In this document: positions 61,872-64,000 of the stretch, piece by piece
Position numbering within the stretch: position 1 is the stretch's first letter
Layout: each line of letters opens with the position of its first letter
NCBI RefSeq assembly: GCF_030269365.1
Contig: NZ_BSTF01000009.1
Location: forward strand, 186,001-250,000
DNA: 64,000 nt
Reading direction: 5' to 3'
From: Lentzea sp. NBRC 102530
Lineage (GTDB): Bacteria > Actinomycetota > Actinomycetes > Mycobacteriales > Pseudonocardiaceae
Program-made: the position numbers and the translations under genes
The notes under the pieces: generated by a model
Databases searched by the model: none
The model's input: only the letters and a program-made list of their open reading frames with translations
Told to the model about the DNA's origin: nothing

Positions 61872-62812
61872 GCTTGCACCTTCAGGGTTTCCTCGGAGAG
61901 CTTCCACAGCTGGGCGGCGTTCTCCGGATCGGTGGCGTAGGAGGCCAGGCCGTTGGTCATGCCCGGCTCGTTCGGGAGGGCCTCGTTGCAGTCCTCGAAG
62001 TAGAGGCCCGAACGGCCTTCCACGAGAGGCGAGACGGCGAGGACCAGGGTGGTCGCGGCGCCTTGTTCAGGCGTCTTGAGCTGCAGCGGGTTGTCTCCGC
62101 CGCGCAGGCGGATGCGCGCCTGCAGTTCCTCCTGCGAGATGTGGCGCTGCAGGGCGGTGAGGATGCCGCCGGGCATCAGGGCGTTCATGGTGATGCCCTC
62201 GGACGCCCAGCGCTTGCCCGCCTCGACGCCGAAGAGGATGTTCGCCGTCTTCGACTGGCCGTACGCCTGCCAGCGGTCGTACTCGCGGTGCGCGTAGTGG
62301 ACGTCCTCGAAGACGACCGGGCTCGAGAGGTGGCCCGCCGAGCTCACGTTCACCACGCGGGCGCCCTCCGCGCGCAGGGCCTCGAAGAGCCCGAGCGTCA
62401 GCGTGAAGTGGCCGAAGTGGTTCGTGGCGAACTGGAGCTCCCAGCCCTCCGCCGTGTGCGTCAGCGGCGTGGCCATGACGCCCGCGTTGTTGATCAGCAG
62501 GTGCACCGGGCCGTCCCAGGCGGCGGCGAAGGCCTTCACCGACTCCTGCGAGGTCAGCTCCAGCGGCGCGACGCGCACCGCCTCGTTGCCCGTGGACGCC
62601 GTGACGTCCGCGGCCACTTTCCGGCCCGCCTCGACGTCGCGGGCGGCGATGGTGACCTCGGCCCCGGCGGCGGCGAGAGCCCGCACGGTCTCGACGCCGA
62701 TGCCCGACGCCCCACCGGTGACCACGGCGCGACGGCCGGACAGGTCGACGCCCTCGACGACCTCGAGAGCGGTGCTCCCGAACCCGAACGGGGTGGTGAT
62801 GCGCTCACTCAT
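61868..62812 (-). CDS. SDR family oxidoreductase, intact paralogue
   Basis: A 314-residue short-chain dehydrogenase. TGGASGIGVE (NAD(P) loop), NNAGVM, the catalytic Ser region and YGQSK are all present, with a C-terminal SPLVEGRSGLYFEDCNEA. It is the upstream member of a tandem pair with the split gene and is coupled to it. It carries a 95-bp exact copy of the prophage's rebuilt attB at 62207-62301. Divergent from a TetR gene with two operators. Confidence 0.92.
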   Translation of the reverse strand: MSERITTPFGFGSTALEVVEGVDLSGRRAVVTGGASGIGVETVRALAAAGAEVTIAARDVEAGRKVAADVTASTGNEAVRVAPLELTSQESVKAFAAAWDGPVHLLINNAGVMATPLTHTAEGWELQFATNHFGHFTLTLGLFEALRAEGARVVNVSSAGHLSSPVVFEDVHYAHREYDRWQAYGQSKTANILFGVEAGKRWASEGITMNALMPGGILTALQRHISQEELQARIRLRGGDNPLQLKTPEQGAATTLVLAVSPLVEGRSGLYFEDCNEALPNEPGMTNGLASYATDPENAAQLWKLSEETLKVQA

Positions 62813-62841
62813 CTGATTTCCCCAACCTCTGTCGTACACTG

Positions 62842-62861
62842 AAACGGAGGTTCCTCCGGTT
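62842..62861. promoter_or_regulatory. TetR operator 1
   Basis: AAACGGAGG-TT-CCTCCGGTT, a near-perfect dyad with one asymmetric position, in the divergent SDR/TetR gap. Confidence 0.8.
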
Positions 62862-62874
62862 CGAGTTCCACCGT

Positions 62875-62894
62875 AAACGGAGGGTCCTCCGTTT
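62875..62894. promoter_or_regulatory. TetR operator 2
   Basis: AAACGGAGG-GT-CCTCCGTTT has perfect 9-bp arms and lies 33 bp (three helical turns) from operator 1, 27 bases before the TetR ATG. Confidence 0.85.
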
Positions 62895-62920
62895 TGCAAG
62901 TGACGTACCCCATAGGAGTG

Positions 62921-63493
62921 ATGAACGTGCGTGCCGACGCGGTCCGGAACCGGGGGCTGCTGATCGAGGTGGCGCGTGACGCGTTCACCCACCACAAAGA
63001 CGCGACGCTCGGCGCCATCGCGAAGGAGGCGGGCGTCGGCATCGGCACCCTCTACCGGCACTTCCCCACCCGCGAAGCGCTGATCGAGGCCGTCTACCGC
63101 ACCGAACTCGAGAAGCTCTGCGACGCCGCGCCCGAACTCCTGCGGACCCACTCCCCCGAGGACGCGCTGCGGGAGTGGATGAACCACTTCATCGGCTACA
63201 TCAACGCGAAGCACGACCTGAAGGACGCACTGCAGGCGGTGTTCGCGCTGGGCATCAACCCGTTCGAGCACAGCCGCGCGAAGCTGGTCGAGGCCATCAC
63301 CCTGCTGCTCACGCCACTGGGGGCCACCGCGGAGCCGCTCGACGTGATGACGCTGGTCGTCGCCGTCTCCCAGAACGACGACGAGGATCAGGCGGGCAGG
63401 CTGCTCGACCTGATCATGGCCGGGATCCTCCACGGCGCTGAGACTCGGCACGCTGGGCTTCGAAGCGCTCCACCAGCACCGGCGCCTCGTTGA
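62921..63493 (+). CDS. TetR family repressor
   Basis: A 190-residue regulator with the N-terminal HTH ATLGAIAKEAGVGIGTLYRHFPTREALIEAV, then a ligand-binding helical domain. ATG at 62921 follows AGGAGTG; a TTG upstream is inside an operator. It presumably represses itself and the divergent SDR genes. The last 80 bases overlap the convergent GbsR/MarR gene. Confidence 0.9.
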   Translation: MNVRADAVRNRGLLIEVARDAFTHHKDATLGAIAKEAGVGIGTLYRHFPTREALIEAVYRTELEKLCDAAPELLRTHSPEDALREWMNHFIGYINAKHDLKDALQAVFALGINPFEHSRAKLVEAITLLLTPLGATAEPLDVMTLVVAVSQNDDEDQAGRLLDLIMAGILHGAETRHAGLRSAPPAPAPR

Positions 63494-63905
63494 GCAGGAA
63501 CGCGTAGAAGTCCCGCATGTACTCGAGCCGGTCGCGCGCGCGACCGGCCCCGACCGCGTCGACCCCCTCGTCCACGGCGCGCAGCACCTCGTCGACCACC
63601 GAGTGCTGCCGGGTGTAGAGCGTCGTCCAGGCGTTGTCGCGCATGCGGAAGTGCTCCCGGCGGCTGCCGGCGACGTGCACCCGCTCGATCAGCCCCATCT
63701 GCGCGACCATCCGGACCGCACCGGACACCGACCCCGCGCTCACCCCGAGCTCGGACGCCAGGTCGGCCGCGGTCAGCGTCTCCTGCTCGGAGAACAGGAA
63801 CGCCGCCAGCGCGCGTGCGCCCATCCGCTGCATCCCGACGCCGACCAGCGTGAGCGCCAGCCGCTCGGCAGCCTCCCTGCGCTCTGTCTCGCCCGTCACA
63901 GCCAC
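63414..63905 (-). CDS. GbsR/MarR family regulator
   Basis: A 163-residue regulator with a winged HTH (LTAADLASELGVSAGSVSGAVRMVAQMGLIERVHVAGSRREHF) and a GbsR-like C-terminal helical region (YMRDFYAFLLNEAP). Its 3' end overlaps the TetR gene by 80 bases on the opposite strand. It is divergent from the gene starting at 63965 and probably regulates it. Confidence 0.87.
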   Translation of the reverse strand: MAVTGETERREAAERLALTLVGVGMQRMGARALAAFLFSEQETLTAADLASELGVSAGSVSGAVRMVAQMGLIERVHVAGSRREHFRMRDNAWTTLYTRQHSVVDEVLRAVDEGVDAVGAGRARDRLEYMRDFYAFLLNEAPVLVERFEAQRAESQRRGGSRP

Positions 63906-63911
63906 CCTGTC

Positions 63912-63927
63912 TTCAGAAATTTCTGAA
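63912..63927. promoter_or_regulatory. GbsR/MarR operator
   Basis: TTCAGAAATTTCTGAA is a perfect 16-bp palindrome 6 bases from the GTG of the regulator and 37 bases before the divergent gene. Confidence 0.8.
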
Positions 63928-63964
63928 CGTTCGCTAGCCTCAATCCTAGGGGAAGGGGCTGGTC

Positions 63965-64000
63965 ATGGCCACAGGACTCAGCGGCAGGGTGCTCGTCGTC
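63965..64000 (+). CDS. Start of a gene cut by the window end
   Basis: ATG at 63965 after GGAAGGGG, reading MATGLSGRVLVV before the window ends. Probably the target of the GbsR/MarR regulator. Product cannot be identified from 12 residues. Confidence 0.6.
   Translation, partial: MATGLSGRVLVV

Overview
The window is very GC-rich actinomycete DNA with dense GTG/TTG starts and overlapping stop-start junctions. DUF6292, DUF4397 plus class F sortase, DUF779 beside an aldehyde dehydrogenase and a Spo0M homologue suggest a mycelial member of the Pseudonocardiaceae (Lentzea/Saccharothrix-like). That placement is an inference. The dominant feature is a 36.2 kb prophage (about 25128-61307) inserted inside a chromosomal gene.

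Left chromosomal arm (1-25127). The 3' part of an MmpL-type exporter is followed by DUF6292, TerC, Spo0M and two coupled CNNM/DUF21 membrane proteins. Next come a MerR regulator and a sugar-acid dehydratase. A five-gene NikABCDE-type ABC importer follows, with a divergent 60-residue protein containing 22 histidines and a Nur-box-like site between them. Then come a sortase F/DUF4397 pair, a PfkB kinase, a Zn-ribbon protein, and a GAF-domain regulator divergent from aldehyde dehydrogenase-DUF779. The arm ends with two tandem DUF2199-like paralogues, a secreted hydrolase and a secreted GH18 chitinase with a DasR-like site. Two copies of a dispersed hairpin repeat each sit between convergent genes.

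Prophage. A large serine integrase lies at the left end. Right-to-left on the minus strand run an early/replication operon (53.6 to 46.4 kb) and a full siphovirus late operon: HNH, Mom-like DNA-modification protein, TerS, TerL, portal, head morphogenesis, scaffold, capsid, connectors, tail tube, G/GT chaperones with a GGGAAAC slippery site, a 996-residue tape measure, tail proteins, endolysin, transglycosylase and holin. The immunity region (53.57-54.53 kb) has a 20-bp palindrome, three TGTCACCC repeats and a repressor. The right accessory arm (54.7-61.1 kb) carries an HTH regulator divergent from a radical SAM / DEDDh exonuclease / P-loop NTPase operon, small proteins, a phage-borne RbpA (RNA polymerase/sigma-binding protein) and a Zn-ribbon-winged-helix protein.

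The attachment site can be rebuilt exactly. An SDR oxidoreductase gene is split at an AAC codon (plus-strand GTT at 25125-25127 and 61308-61310), and joining the halves restores a 313-residue protein. The adjacent tandem SDR paralogue keeps a 95-bp exact copy of the rebuilt attB.

The most unusual signal is in the early region: four leaders, upstream of phage genes, each contain a hairpin whose stem sequence differs but whose loop always shows CUGGAA, followed by an ACCGCGA box and a ribosome-binding site. Two of them begin at good promoters placed so that the hairpin would be the 5' end of the mRNA. Several late genes, including the capsid gene, appear to lack ATG/GTG/TTG starts.

Right chromosomal arm (61308-64000): the SDR fragment, its intact paralogue, a divergent TetR regulator with two near-identical operators 33 bp apart, a GbsR/MarR regulator with a perfect 16-bp operator, and the first codons of the gene it probably controls.
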